Source of the DNA: Prunella strophiata
Taxonomy: Eukaryota > Chordata > Aves > Passeriformes > Prunellidae
Direction of reading: 5' to 3'
Length of the DNA: 64,000 nucleotides
Assembly (NCBI GenBank): GCA_036583965.1
Contig: JAZBQD010000030.1
Coordinates: 53,259,551 to 53,323,550, forward strand
The notes under the pieces are model-generated. The model was not told the DNA's origin. It made no database searches and worked only from the letters and a program-made list of their open reading frames with translations. This document shows, one piece after another, positions 36,723 through 49,682 of the stretch. Both the position numbers and the translations under genes were made by a program. Each line of letters starts with the position of its first letter. Position 1 is the first letter of the stretch.

Positions 36723-39258
36723 CAGAAGACAGCACTGTGATGCCTTTCATCAATGATATAGACCATCTGATGTTATACAGGAATGCCAGTGTCAGGGTAT
36801 GTGTGACAGTCTGAAAAGTAATTGTAAATAAAAGCCCCCATATTTTTAATCTATTTTCTTTTCTCTATGAACAGAAGATGTTTTTCTGGTTATAATGAAG
36901 ATAAACAACTTCATCTCTGTTCTTTGCTCTGCTCTGGAGATACTGAGAAGTGGGGAACACTGTGATTACTCTTTCATTTCAAAAGTTGTTTGCAGTGTAC
37001 CTAATTAGTCCTGGTAGAAACAAAAGTGACAGCAACATAAACTGCTGAAGGAGTTCAATGTATCTTGCTTAACCTGGAAATTGTGGCCAAATATACTCAT
37101 GTGCAAGCAAAAATATACTTACCTTCCTTAGTTTTCCTGAGCAAGTTATTTGAATGAGAAAAAAGATAAGAAACTTCCTTTCCCTTTGCCACTTGAAAAT
37201 AGAACTTTGAATCAGAATAGATTTTTTTTAATCCACATACTTACAGCAACTTAGGGCTTTGATGAAGCCCATATTACTGTTGAACAGAAATATTAGAGAC
37301 AAAGGCATTAGCCACTGCCTGAATGTGCTCTATGTAATGTGCACTGGCTACAAATAGCTTGGAGAAAGCTGAGAACTCATTAAGTAAGAATGTTTTTAGC
37401 ACTAAAAACAAAACTAAACAAACCACAGAAGTTCTTTATTGAGCACAAACAGCTGCAGTTGAGTACATATTTCCAGAATCATAAGGTAATGAATTTTGGT
37501 GTGTTGTTTTTTTTTGTTCTGGTTGGTTGGTTGTTTGGTTGGTTGGATTTTTTTTGGCTAGATGTTTTTTATTTCATTCTAAGATATGAACTGAATGTGC
37601 TGCACTTTGTCCAGTGTGATTAGACTGTCAACAATCAAAGTGAATGCAAACAACAGAAATAAAAGGTGTGGGAATCTGACAGATCAAGATTTTCAACTCA
37701 GGTTGTCTGGGTTTAGATAAAAACAGACTTTGAGACAAATTTCTGGATTGTAGGTGTGTACCAATGGTTAAAATTAAAAATGAAAAACTGAGGAATTGAA
37801 ATTGTATTAACTCAGCAAGGACTTCAGTGTGTTTCCAGTGTAGCAGAAGGAGGACATTGAGGAGTAGGTCCTTGCCATACAGAGCCACATGGGGAGGAAG
37901 GAGGCAACATTAGAGCAACAAACAAGTTGTTCTTGGATTGCTCAGGCCATTAATGTGACTAATGCCATGAAGAGACAGATCTCAGGCTCCTTAAGAGATG
38001 TTTGTTTTTGAAGGTGTTGGCAGCATGCAGATTTTGAAACTCAGGCCATTAGAGATGTATTTCCATTTCTGGTGAAGCACAGGTTGAACTTAACTATGGA
38101 CTCTCAGGATCATACCTAGGTCACCTAAGCCTGACTTCTAGTGTGGAACAGCCCAGGCTTTCACCCTTGCTGCTTGGATGTGAGGAGTCAGAGTCCAGGC
38201 CACAGCATGTGGATAAGCACAAGGTGGTTGTCCAAGGCTTTGTTACAAGGGGAAAATGGATCAGGAGGATTGCCATACTGAAGAACAACCTTTTGCCTGT
38301 GCTCGCCCCTTGCTCTTCCCAGCCTGGTGTTACCACAAAACACACTGAACATCACTGGCTGTTTTGGGACACTGGGACTTCATTCACACTTCCCTGAGAA
38401 AACATGAAGAATTGCAGATGACTGAGGGGATAGAAATTAATGTCATCCTTCTATTGTTAGGTCCTGTGTGATTTCTGCTCTCTCCCACAGGACAGTTTTG
38501 CCACTGGAAGTGATGGGATATGATAAATAGACTGAACTTCATTGTTTGCCTTTCTGTGATATAGGGATTAGTATAAATCATGATGGATCTTGTATGGTCC
38601 TGCAAAGTCAGGCCTTGGCATCATAATCCATCAACTCCACTGCAAAGGTTTTCCCTGTGTATCCTCTACCTTAACACTCCAATGAAGGAAATACAGATTG
38701 GTTGCAGGGCTGTTTCTTAATGGCTCCCAAATGTACAGTTCATTGAAATAACGCACTAATAATTCAATCTAAATTCCTCATTTCCAAGAACTACTCAGGA
38801 ATCAATAAATGGAAGCTAAGACTGCTTTAGTTTAAAATATCCATTTTTGCCTTTGGTCTTTTTTGATGATGGGATCTGACAGACCAAAATATCTTTTGAG
38901 ATAAATTACTGGAAAGCTATTTCCAGAAAGCTACATGAAAATCTTTACCCACCTCTTCCTTATCACCTTGATATTCTTTGCAAAGTATTTTCCATTTAGT
39001 TCTATATAATTGTTAAAATCACCCAGAATCCTCTTTTTTAAATAATGAATATTTTAGTCTAGTTTTAGCCTGTCATGGGATGTTCCCTGAAACAATGCTT
39101 GAAGCTATGAAATGTGCATTTTCTCTTCAAATCAACATTGCCTTACTTTGGTGCTGTTCAGAATTAGTAAACTGAAGGTAACTTAACAGCTCTCTGATAA
39201 AACCTATGCTGTTTTCCTTTCTGTGAAATGCTCATTCCAGCTGGGCACAGAACAAAAT
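36723..39258. other. Unique non-coding sequence
   Basis: No gene or recognisable transposon. Contains a T/G-rich patch (TTGGTTGG units) at about 37508-37556. Overlapping frames on both strands around 38121-38397 (74 and 84 codons) show no motifs. Confidence 0.55.
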
Positions 39259-39470
39259 CCTTCACACTGTGAATGATGAAGGACTAGAGGAGAAGGATGA
39301 AGGACCCAAGGAGGCTGTGAAAATCTGCAGCCTTGGTAGTTTTCAAAGCTTTACTAGACAAGATCCTGAGCAACCTGATTTAACTTTGTGATTTTCCCTG
39401 CTTTGAGCCAGAGAGAAGACTAGATTATTTTAAAGGCTCCTTCCAAACGAGGTTATTCTGTGAGTCTATA
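39259..39470 (+). mobile_element. CR1 LINE 3' UTR fragment, second subfamily
   Basis: A diverged CR1 tail on the plus strand. Order of matches to the CR1 3' end: CTTCACACTGTGAATGATGA (CR1 ...CTTCACTGTGAGGGTGAC), CCAAGGAGGCTGTG, CAGCCTTGGTAGTTTTCAAA, GATCCTGAGCAACCTGATTT, TGACCCTGC-type TTTCCCTGCTTTGAGC, AAGACTAGATTATTTTAAAG, GCTCCTTCCAA, then TTATTCTGTGAGTCTATA at the terminus. The TTTGAGC tail wording differs from the copies at 3.2 and 13.1 kb, so it belongs to another subfamily. It contains no ORF2 sequence and is inactive. Confidence 0.8.
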
Positions 39471-40266
39471 TTACCTGCACAAGTTTTTCTGTGGCCTTTC
39501 TCTGACCCCTGAGGGGAAAAAAATGGAAATGCCTTATGCATAAAAGATAGTGATTATACCAAAGTTAACACATATATTCTCAGTAAAATCATTACCAGAA
39601 TGCACACATTCCTGGAGGGCCTTATGAAATGTAGTTTAAAATGCACCTTGGACATCCAACCCAAGCACATGAACCCTCTGTGTACACTCTATGGTATGCA
39701 GAAAGGGAGTAGCTGCCTTTGCAATGTGGTGTGTCATAAAAAATTTTCTTTGAGGGTCTATAATGACCTCTAGGTAAAATACAATTTGAAGTGTATACTG
39801 TAATGAGCTTTTCAGGTATTCACAAAGTAAAAACTTGGGACTTGAAAGTCAATTAAAATTCTTACACATCTTCTTAGAATTGCATAAATACTGTTGGAAT
39901 ACCATAGTAGATTCCAGAATATCTTCAAAAACGTAATAACCTCTGCAGTTATCTTTGACTTGACAGATCTGTTGCAGAGGAACTGAGTCCAGTTTTTCCC
40001 TTAACAAGATAAAGTCTTTCTAAAACTGAGGAATACATCCCTTTTTCCACTGGGGCAACTTTATGTAGAGCCATGACTCACCTCAAAAGGGAGCAGGCTC
40101 CATTCTGATTCTGCTTTCTCTCTGACAGCATGCAGGAGGGAAGAGTTGGGGAGCAGCTGGGGGTGGAGATGAGGCTCTCTTTGGTCATCTGTGCTGGGTT
40201 CAGAGTGGTCAGCACTATGCAGGAACATTCTGGACTCTGATGGATTTTACATTTTTTGTTTTATAG
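39471..40266. other. Unique non-coding sequence
   Basis: About 800 bases without a recognisable gene, RNA or repeat. It ends at a pyrimidine-rich acceptor-like site described in the next entry. Confidence 0.5.
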
Positions 40267-41108
40267 GACACTAAGCCAAAATCTTTCAAAATTGAAGTGC
40301 CCAATGATGCTTGGGATGAATGAGCAACCCTGCCCTGTGGCATGGGTGCATTTTCCAGGATGACTGAAGTGTCACTGCAGATAACAATCACTTGGCTTGT
40401 GCTCTGTGGCAGGCAGTGGTTTTCAACCAGGAGTAAGACAACTGTCAGAGTAAAGCTGAAAATGATCTTGAACTGAACAAAAGTTGATTTGGTTGCCAGG
40501 CTTAGAAGTAGGATTTTCAGGCCACAAAAAGAGATGTTTTCAAGAAATCCCCTGTCAGAATTGTAAATAGTGACACATCAGGTTGTCAGTGGTCAGAACA
40601 TTCTTTGTGTGTGTGTAAATAACAAGGAGAACATCCCTGGTACTGAGTGCTTAAACAAAGACTGAAAGTCACAGGGATGTCAAGCAATAACAACTGTGTT
40701 GCCTTCTGTGTGCCTGTACCTAATGGCTTATCTGGATGCTGTCCTCAGGAATCCTCACACTTCAGAAGATAAAATGATTTATTTTGTTCTCAGCAAAGCC
40801 TTAAATTGCTTCTCCTTCAAGTCTTTAATACACAGAACAAGGTTTGAAAGCATCAATTTTCTTTAAGTTAGGGAACAGCCTCTCAACAGTGAAGGTAAAT
40901 GTGTATTTTGGCTAAAGTAACATGATATCATTCACCTGGGATCCTTCAGTGCAGATACAGTAGGAGAGATACAGCACCATGAAAACTATCATTCTCTCCC
41001 CATTCAATGTTTTGAGCCCAAACTGAACCTTCTCCTGTAAATGTAACAATTACCATATAAAATATTCTATGAGACCAAATTCTACACTTGTTCATTACAG
41101 CAAATAAA
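40267..41108 (+). other. Candidate 3'-terminal exon with poly(A) signal (weak)
   Basis: A pyrimidine-rich tract and acceptor-like site (TTTTTTGTTTTATAG, ending at 40266) precedes 18 open codons reading DTKPKSFKIEVPNDAWDE and a TGA at 40321-40323. Downstream, AATAAA at 41103-41108 is followed within 20-45 bases by T- and GT-rich sequence (TTCTTTGTTTTCTTTTCG), a reasonable cleavage and polyadenylation context. This is the layout of a last exon with a roughly 780-base 3' UTR. Against it: the coding part is very short, a second frame is also open, and no family is recognised. Confidence 0.2.
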
Positions 41109-43199
41109 ATTGCAGAAACAGTTTTATTCTTTGTTTTCTTTTCGTGCTGTGTTTCACCATGTGAGTGTCCCAGAAATCCACTGACAATCCACTGAGAGGA
41201 TCCACCCAGAAAGACTTTGGATCTTTAAGCATGACAAGAAAAGTGATGGTTACTTCAGTCTTCCCTGTGTCACACCCTGTACATGTCCATTACTGTAGAC
41301 TTTTTTTGTAAGAAATGGTTTTGGGAGCTTGAAGTAAGAAAAGGTTAGTTGGGTCCCTGTTCCACAATGTGCTTAATTACATCTATGATAGTGAACCTGC
41401 TGATTGAGATAGGGATCCAAGTCATCAGCTTAAATCAAGCCTGTGCTTTGGAGCAAGACTCTGTGAGATCATCTCCTACCCATCATGCATCCAAAGCTTT
41501 AAGATTTAAGCACATGGCTTTATGAAATGGCTGCAACATAATTTTCCAAGGTGAGTGTTAAGTAGAATGAGTTGGCAGTATACCAAATTAATTTAGAAGA
41601 CTACATAAACAGTAGTCTAGACAGAGCTGCAGAATTTTTTCTCCTGCTACACTCATACATCTAGTGTTCTCTGTAGGAACTTTTTATCTCTCCTACTCAA
41701 TCTATTTCATGAAAAATGTACTTGAAATAACATTAAGGCTTGCATTTCCCAATGCTTCCTACTCCTCTTCACAGCCTAGTGATAATGAAGAGGAAGTTTT
41801 GTTCTGGGCTGTTTCTCAGCTTCCAGAGCACCCACATAACAGACGTGTGAAAATGACTCAAAAAGTGATGAACAAAATCTCACTACATCTGCATCTTGCT
41901 CCTAATGACACACTTTTATTCATTTTTCAAGCTGCATCAACCATCTCAGTCCCAAGATTGTTACAAGCCCTTTAAATATTCTAAACAAGTGCGAGTTTTG
42001 CAGTATTCATGTTGTTCATTTAGCCACAAGTAGTTTTAAAATGTTTTTAACTTATGACAAGATGCTAGCTGAGAAAGTACTATCAAATTGAAGTATTGTA
42101 AGGAAAAAGATTTCACAAGCATCAACCACAGGCCAAATCAGCAAGAAAAGGGAAACAGCCCAGTTTTCCTACTAAAGTGAACAAGTGTTAACATTTTGGA
42201 GGATGAACTGATGTGTGTGCAGCTGTGCAGCGTTGGTGTGGGAGAGGTCACTACTAATCTCCAAGGCTTCATTGCAAAACGTGTAAGAATTGAGTCTGGC
42301 TTCTTTTGCAAATCTCTCTTGATGGTTTGGACAGCTTTAAGTCTTCTGGCAGGCAAAATCATCTGTGCCTTGCTGATCAGCTGCTCACTTTGACTGCAAG
42401 GACAGGAGCAATGAGTATTGTCCTTTGACTGCAGCACTTCTGTTTTCTCAGCCCACAATAATGGATTTTGTTCATGTTCTGCCCTTGCAGGAGTTACTTG
42501 ACCTTGCAGGAGGTAAATGACCAGTCCAGGTACAGTCTCCATGGCCTCCCATTTTTTTAGCCTTTATATACTCTTACCATTTTTCTGCCTCTTAATTTTT
42601 CACAGCTCAGTTTTATGAAATGTCTCACTGCTTTCCACATGACTCATTTCTACATTTGCTTAGACTCTACATATCCTTCTTCTTATCCTCTCCATGTTGT
42701 TCTTTTGCCCTTTGCTTCTCACTTACCCATCTGGCACAGCACTTGCACCAATGGCTCCCCATGGCTTGGCTAAACAAGCAAGGCAGAATTTTGCCAGTGT
42801 TTTCTCTGTGTCAGTAGATTAGGGAGCCAAAGTGCCTTTTTAACTGGTAAAAGTGCTGAACCAGATCTGATCTTGTCCAGTACACCACTAAGATGATGCA
42901 TTTCACCCAGCACTGATTGAAGATTTATATCTTTCCTTCCTTCCTTGATCTGAATAATACTAAGACCATTAAAATTTTTGGTTTGTGACCTGGAAATTCA
43001 GATAAGCCACCAACTCACAGGGGATTTCTGAAGGAAAAGTGCCTTTAGAACTGACTGTGTGACTGCTGAGATTTCTTCATAAAAAAGCAACATCATGGTG
43101 AATATACTGAAGTTATAAGGGTGGTGGCGGTTGGAAAGGAGAAATAGGTTGTTGTCTTCATAACAGGCAGTTTAAAAGCTCCTGGGTGCTTGTGTGGTG

Positions 43200-43262
43200 T
43201 AGAATCACAGATTATGACATATTCACAGATCTCTCAAGTCCATCCATTCTGACATGTTCTGA
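43200..43262 (-). mobile_element. Possible degraded CR1 3' tail
   Basis: The plus strand reads TAGAATCACAGATTATGACA and then CAAGTCCATCCATTCTGACA, which resembles the reversed CR1 terminus (AGAATCACAGAAT...TCAAGTCCA...). Only about 60 bases match and there is no longer CR1 body, so this may be a very old remnant or coincidence. Confidence 0.3.
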
Positions 43263-43804
43263 ATAAATTTTCAGGCTCTACCAAGTGGTATTTTGATGGA
43301 AATCTGGAAAGGTATTTTCTTCAAGTTAGGTAACTCAGGAGACTTGGACAAAGTCCTTGAAAAGGTATTGCAAAGTTTCTGGCACTTCTAGAAAGTATTC
43401 CAGAGCAGAACTAAAAACAGACACTTGTGTTGTCCTCCTCATATTTTCATACCTTTCCAAAGGGAAACCAGGAAGGCTGCATTCCTAAGCCAGGTGCCTG
43501 AACTTGGTGGCCCACTGCCAGGGAGAGCTTTTCCCTTATTTTCTCTGGGAAGTCAACAGCTTGGGAGCAGTGCACGAAGAAGCAAACTAAAGAGCAAGAG
43601 GGCAGCATGTCAATGTATTTGAACAGCAAAGAAAAAAGGCATGGATGCTTTCTGTAGCTCAAATGCTGGAGAAATCTCAGGCAGTGAAGAGAAGAAGCTA
43701 GACAAGGCATTTACAACTTTCTATTAGTTTTAGTCTATCAGGGTAAAATGACTGCTGTTAAGATGTTGTATTCTAATATCTAGGTCCATTAAACAGATTA
43801 ACAT

Positions 43805-43862
43805 ATGAACATAACCTAAGGATGTGAACATAACCTAAGGGGGATGATGCAAATATGCAAAT
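43805..43862 (+). repeat. Short tandem duplication followed by tandem octamer motifs
   Basis: TGAACATAACCTAAGG occurs twice (43806-43821 and 43825-43840), and directly after it ATGCAAAT occurs twice with no spacer (43847-43854 and 43855-43862). ATGCAAAT is the consensus octamer bound by POU-domain factors. Confidence 0.7.
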
Positions 43863-44650
43863 GGTTGCTGGCTGCCTACAAGGCACTGGGTTTAGGATCT
43901 GTGGAAATCTGAACTTCCAACAAAGAGCTCAGTTTAAGGGTCTGGAACTGTGTGTGACAATGTATTGCTTGGAAACATGTATGCTATTATTGTCAGATTA
44001 ATCTGCAAAACCAGGGGTAGCATAAGAAAAGTCTTATCCAAGAAAACTCAGTGTAGGGGTCACCTTATACACACAAAGTTATCAGCTGAAATATTAGATA
44101 ATCTGAAAGAATAAGGTCATACAGAGCTCCTGGGAGCTGACTAACCTTTAACTTGTCATGAAGAATAACTCTTCTTTATTTAGTTGTTCTTAGATTATCC
44201 TACCTTTAAAACCCACTGCCTTCGCAGTTCTGTTCTCCTAGTGCAAAAAATAGCAGTAGGTTCTTGATTTGCAGCTAATTTGATTTTTTTGTTTGGATTT
44301 TTTTTGTGCATTTCATAATGGCTTTTGTGAAGAGGTTTGTGTTCCAGAATTAGGAGTGGCAAAAGGAAGAGGAAATTTCACCTGGACGGCAGCATCAGAA
44401 AACACACCAAAAAAATACTGGGGAAAAAAAGGTTGTACTGACAATTGGAAAAAAATAAATTTGTAGCTAATCTACATGAGCCTGAGGAGGTTTCCACTAG
44501 AGGAGGATCTATTACTTTTTGTAAATGAGTTTGAATAAACAGCTATTTAACTTTGCTAACACTAGAGACTGTGTAGTCTCTATTCCTGCAAAACCAAAAC
44601 CAGGATTGGCAGGATTCTTTGGCTGACTTGTCAAAAATCCACTTCTTAAC

Positions 44651-44713
44651 AAAAAAAAAAAAAACAACCAAAAAAAAAAAAAAAAAAACCAAACAACCAA
44701 ACAAACAAAAAAA
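44651..44713 (+). repeat. A-rich (AAAC)n-like tract
   Basis: Runs of 14 and about 19 A separated by CAACC, then CAAACAACC and AAAC units. The leftward reading frame across it is phenylalanine-rich and spurious. It might be the tail of an ancient retrocopy, but none is recognisable upstream. Confidence 0.85.
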
Positions 44714-46005
44714 ATTGAGAGTTTTTCCTTGATTTTGGAAACAAGTTTATGTTAAACAGTAAGTACTGTCAAAAATGCAAAGTTTGATTTTCAGCACTAA
44801 AGACATCAGAAGCACAGAAGAAAAGAGTGGATGCATGGAGGTCGTCCTTTCCAGATCGAGAGGCAGATGTGGACCATGGATTCTTCCAAGGGAAGAGCAA
44901 GTAATGCATGCAGTGTTCAACTGGGTTCTTCTAAGTGAGATTGAGAACAGCATAGTATTTGTCAAAATGTCAGAGGAAATACAGAACTGGAATATGTGGC
45001 CTTTGGATATTTCTTCTAGAACTGTAACTCCCAACTTAATTTCTTACAGAATTGATTGCAAATATAGGACAGAATAACAACTTTCATCATGCAAGCTAGA
45101 GCTTTAAGAAACTGTTTGAACCTGGAGACACTAGAGATGTCTAAATCTTTTACTGAATATAGTGGTTTCAATAACAGCCAAGAAAAACATGACTTTCATT
45201 GTAAAAGGTATATGGAAATAAAAATAGGGATGTCTTTGCTTTGGAAACCTATAAATCCGGCTTCAATATTGTTGTTCATTTTAATTTGTCAAATATCTGC
45301 AAAACCAAACCAAATATTTCCTTTTAAAAGAAAGGAAAAATAGGTTAAAATCAACAATACATAATATCCTTGTTAAAGTATTTTGTGCAGCTAAACATAA
45401 TGCAGAAAGTGTAATAGAGTAGATTTTTAAAAAATAATTTTGACCAAGTAAAAAGTTTTTTGAGATTCTTCTGAAGTGTTCTGCTCTTTACACTTTCCTC
45501 TATTATTTTCAACAGGGTAGAACATAGCTGTCATGCAACACAAAGGAAGTGGGTTAATAACAGCAATTATACAGAATGTTTGAAATAGCAGCATACGGAA
45601 TACTCATCTCATTGTTTCCAAAGTGTACCTGTACATGCCTTACTGGTGGTAGAGCTCAGATCTAGCCTCTGAAATAGGCAGGAAGTGGGACAAAGCTTTG
45701 TGAGGAACCAGCCAAAGTGTGTGAAGGAAGTAGGACTTACAACTACCTTCAAAAAACCCTTCCTATGAGTCTTTTTTGTTTGCTTACACAGCAAAGATGC
45801 TGAAAAGACAGGATCTTATTCATCCAGTTCCTGGAAATACAGAGCAGTGGGAAGCATTATTGTATGTTCTTAGAAGTGTTGATGAAATCAATGAGTAGAG
45901 TCAGGTTCAGAGCTGACATTTCCTGTAATTTAACTGGACAAACTGCCTTCACAAGCTCTTCTCATTAGATGTTTCTTTGCTGGCATACAGAAAAGTAGTT
46001 TCTAC

Positions 46006-46021
46006 TTTTTTTTTTTTTTTT
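46006..46021 (+). repeat. Poly(T) tract, 16 T
   Basis: Homopolymer in otherwise unique sequence. Confidence 0.8.
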
Positions 46022-46422
46022 GTCTTTTCTCTTTCCTTCTGATTTAATTTTTAATAAATTTAATTCATTTTCCAACACAGACACTCTAAATCTCTTTGCT
46101 CTGACACGTAAAGCTCCAAAATCCCTTGGTGCCCTATACACTCTGATGCCATTATGCATCAGCTGTGTCCAATAGCAGGAACATGTTTTCTCTGAGTTCA
46201 AGCTGTATTCCAACTGGCTGGCAAACTCTGTGTTCAAAACTATTTGGGCACATAAATAGCAATAATTATATTAATATTACTGTACTGTGGATCCAGTCCT
46301 TGAGTGTTGTAGATCAGCAAATCTCCAGTGATGACGAATCAGGGAAATTATGCTGATTTATTCCTCAAGCATCAGGCTGTATTTAAAATGATGACAAACT
46401 CTGACACACATTAGCCATTTCC

Positions 46423-46440
46423 CTGTGGTATATACCACAG
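46423..46440. repeat. Perfect 18-base palindrome
   Basis: CTGTGGTATATACCACAG is its own reverse complement. Each half carries TGTGGT, the RUNX-family core motif, in inverted orientation. No other function visible. Confidence 0.85.
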
Positions 46441-48918
46441 AGTACTCTCTTGTTGCAGTGATGGTTTCTGAGCTATATCATTGCTCATTCTTCTGCAGAT
46501 TTTACCCATAACATAAGAGAATTAATTTTATTCAGAATATTTTCTACATTATCAGTTCTATTATTTGTTCATCACGAAATATTGCCTATGGAGGAACCTT
46601 ACAGGAAAATGGCACTATTACTGATACTTTTGCCAAGCCTTCAACAATATTTGAGAGACTCACACAGGCTAATGAAATCTATTTGGCCAAAACCCAGAAA
46701 TTAGTCGACACCTGTCCTTAAAGAATTCCACTGGGAAAACATTATGGATTAGTTTTTCTCTATATGTCTCTGCATTGCCTGTGTAGATAACACAGTTTCA
46801 TTTTCTTAGGAAGATTGTTTTATTAGATACCTGACTTTTACATGCAAGCTACAGGAATTGAAACCCAACATCTGTCCTCTTTGGTAAAGAAAGAAATGTT
46901 TCTTATATTTAGACATTATTGAACATTCCCTCTGAAAACAGGGACATAAAAGTGGAGCTGGATCATCTCAGGCTGTATGTTTGAGTGTCCCAATGTCTTG
47001 CACTGCCATTCTCCAACATGAGCTACATTTAGGAATGGGTTTCCAAGCACCTGACATGCAGATCTGGAAATACCATACAAGGGCCACTTGGGAGGCATCC
47101 AGGCATCTAGAGATGGGACCCAGAGGGATTGCAGGGACAGCTGCACCACACTGCAGGTTCTGCCTAGGATGTACCCAAGTTCCTTTTCTATGGAAAAAAA
47201 GGTGCAGGAAGGTAGGGCTGGTTGTCACTCAGGTCTCTGCCAGTCAGCTGGGGCTGACATTTGCACAGGTGAGGCTGCACCAATGGCAGCACAGTCCCCA
47301 AGACTGGAAGAACCAGCTTTAGAGGGTTAATTTGCAGACAGGAATGTGAAATCCCTGCCTTTGACAGAATAGCCTGCCCTTACACTCAGTGGAAGAGAAG
47401 GCATCTCCAGAGAGTGAGAAATCTGACCTATTTCTTGTGCACCCTCTTGGCACCCAGTTAGAGGATGGTTCTGTCAGTCAGTGACCAAAACAGGGTGAAC
47501 ATTTGAGACACATGAAGATTTGCTGGGGGACTTGTCTTATTGATAAACTGACAAGGAGGTCTTTGTCTGAAGCACCCACTTTGGCTTCAGCCTAAGGATG
47601 TTGCAGAGCTACTGTGGGTGGTCAAACCTTTTTGGGTGCAAGCAAAAATGTGGAATCCTAAGCCCTCCTTGCTGAGGGCAAGTTTCTTTTCTTTACTCCC
47701 AGCCTGCTTCCTCCAAACCAAGATCAATGTACAAAAGGGGAAAAAATTGGGACAGAGCAACATCTTCAACTCAAACTACTGTGTTTTTTAAAGAATTCAG
47801 GTGATAACAAAAGGTACTATTGGCAGATTATATTATTGTACTAGACTGGTTCATAGTTTGATTTTTTTTTTGTGGGACTGTTTGGTTGCTTTTTTCAATA
47901 GGATAAAATTTTATTAGCATTGAGCACCTTAAATGTAATCTACAAGGCACAAAATAAATAGTAAAACTGACTGTTTGTAAAATTAAGTTAGAATGTTCTT
48001 CAGCATCATGTAAAATTTTTGTGATTAGAGAACTCAACATCAATATGGAGGCAAATAATCATTTAATAGGCCTTTAAGCATTTAAGAATCCATGGGCTAG
48101 TTCCATCTTTGGTAGGATCAGTAAAATCACTTGTACTGCTCACAGCTTCCTCCATGCAGCAATTCACATGAAGTACTCAGCAATGGGGCAGTTCTCCAGT
48201 CTGTCTGGTTTTAAATATTCCTATCCCTCCTGCCTGCCCAGGCAAAGAAGTAGGAAAATAGAGGAAGGTAATTGAACACTAAGAGTAATGACACTGTAAT
48301 TTAGAGTAGTTAAAAGGTAGTGGAAAGGATGGCAATAGAAACAGATATTGAATGCATACACATCTTTAGAGTTGTAAGGAAGAACAGTGCTGTGGAAGGA
48401 TGTGAAATGATGCTGCTGTTGTCCTGGGCTCTCCAGTGAGGCATGGATAAAACCCTACCTGGAGCTAAGTGAGGTTCCTCTGCCTTAATTATTCTTCTTT
48501 GGTACAGAAAAGTACTATGCAAAGAAAATATAATTATATTGTCCTGTGGTCTTCCACTGATGTTTCTAAACCTCAATCTATCTTATGCTATTTTCATTAT
48601 CAACTATCTGATAGCTGGTAGGGAAATGTAAATCTATCCCTTACAATAAAAGGGAAGCAAAAGCTTGTTACCAGTAAAAGCTGTCTCTTTAAAAGACATC
48701 AAGCATTACAGCTCTGAGATTTCCCTTGGCAACTGTTGAGGCTGGCTGCCTAGTGTTACCCACACTCCTGGGTGAGGGTTATGGGATGCCTGTGTGGTGC
48801 ACAGGAGCCATGCAGAGAGGACATCAAAGCTGGTAAGAGGTGCTATGGCATTAATGTCACTGTTGCCTCTCAGGATCAGATGTGTTAATGTTCCTGCTGG
48901 AAAGAGATGCATGTCTCT

Positions 48919-48919
<1 letters not shown>

Positions 48920-48949
<30 letters not shown>
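48920..48949 (+). repeat. Poly(T) tract, 30 T
   Basis: The longest homopolymer in the window. It could be the tail of a minus-strand retrocopy, but I recognise no gene sequence to its right and see no flanking duplication. Confidence 0.9.
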
Positions 48950-48953
<4 letters not shown>

Positions 48954-49655
48954 CTGAATTCACAGCTTCACAAAACATAAGAGTGAGTTTCTAAAAAATC
49001 ATTATTTAAAGTGCTGAAATTCCCAACTGAACCCCCACCAAACCAGCTGTCTTGCATGGTGGCCCTAAAGGACTTTCCTTTCCTCCTCCTCCCCAGCCCA
49101 GAAACAAGAGACAATCATTCTGAGCATGCACAGGGGAGCCAAGCAGCACCCACTAAATACAGCCTCATGTCTGAAACATGTTCAGATAATTTCAGATGGA
49201 GAGGGGAAGGGAACCCAAAACCAGCACAGCCTCAGAAGGTGTATTGACCAAGAGATGACCAGATACATTTGCAGGAAGTGAGAAAGAGAAGTCTGGCCTT
49301 CTGCTAGAGCAACGAAGCTGCTGCACTCTTCATAGCTGCACTCTGAAGACACCAGCTGATTTAAGTCCAGGTGGAAGGTGGAATATGTGTAGGAGTATGT
49401 GTGTGTCCTCATCAGAGATACAATTGTGTAGCTCCTTAGCACTGTCTGGAGGAGCATTCTCCTCATGCCCAAAAAGAGATGTCTAAATGTCACATGACCT
49501 TTGAAAATGAGAAAGTCTAGGCAATAACTAAGAAAATGGGAGTTTAATTAGCACTCAGATTAGACATATACCATTTTCCTATGTCATTTTGTGCCTCTGG
49601 TGTACTAAATTTAATGACAGTTGGCATTTCTCCATTTTAAAGTTATTTTCTGAAA

Positions 49656-49682
49656 TATGTATGTATGCATATATATATATAC
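49656..49682 (+). repeat. Short TATG/TA microsatellite
   Basis: TATGTATGTATGCATATATATATATA: two or three TATG units merging into a run of TA dinucleotides. Confidence 0.8.

Noticed and set aside
42138..42542. 134-codon minus-strand frame, joint longest in the window
   Set aside because: No domain motif, signal peptide or splice context, and a frame of this length is expected by chance in 64 kb.
46916..47330. Several overlapping frames up to 113 codons on both strands
   Set aside because: Mutually overlapping on opposite strands in a GC-richer patch; none has recognisable motifs.
48920..48949. 30-T tract as the tail of a processed pseudogene on the minus strand
   Set aside because: No gene-like sequence to the right and no flanking target duplication.
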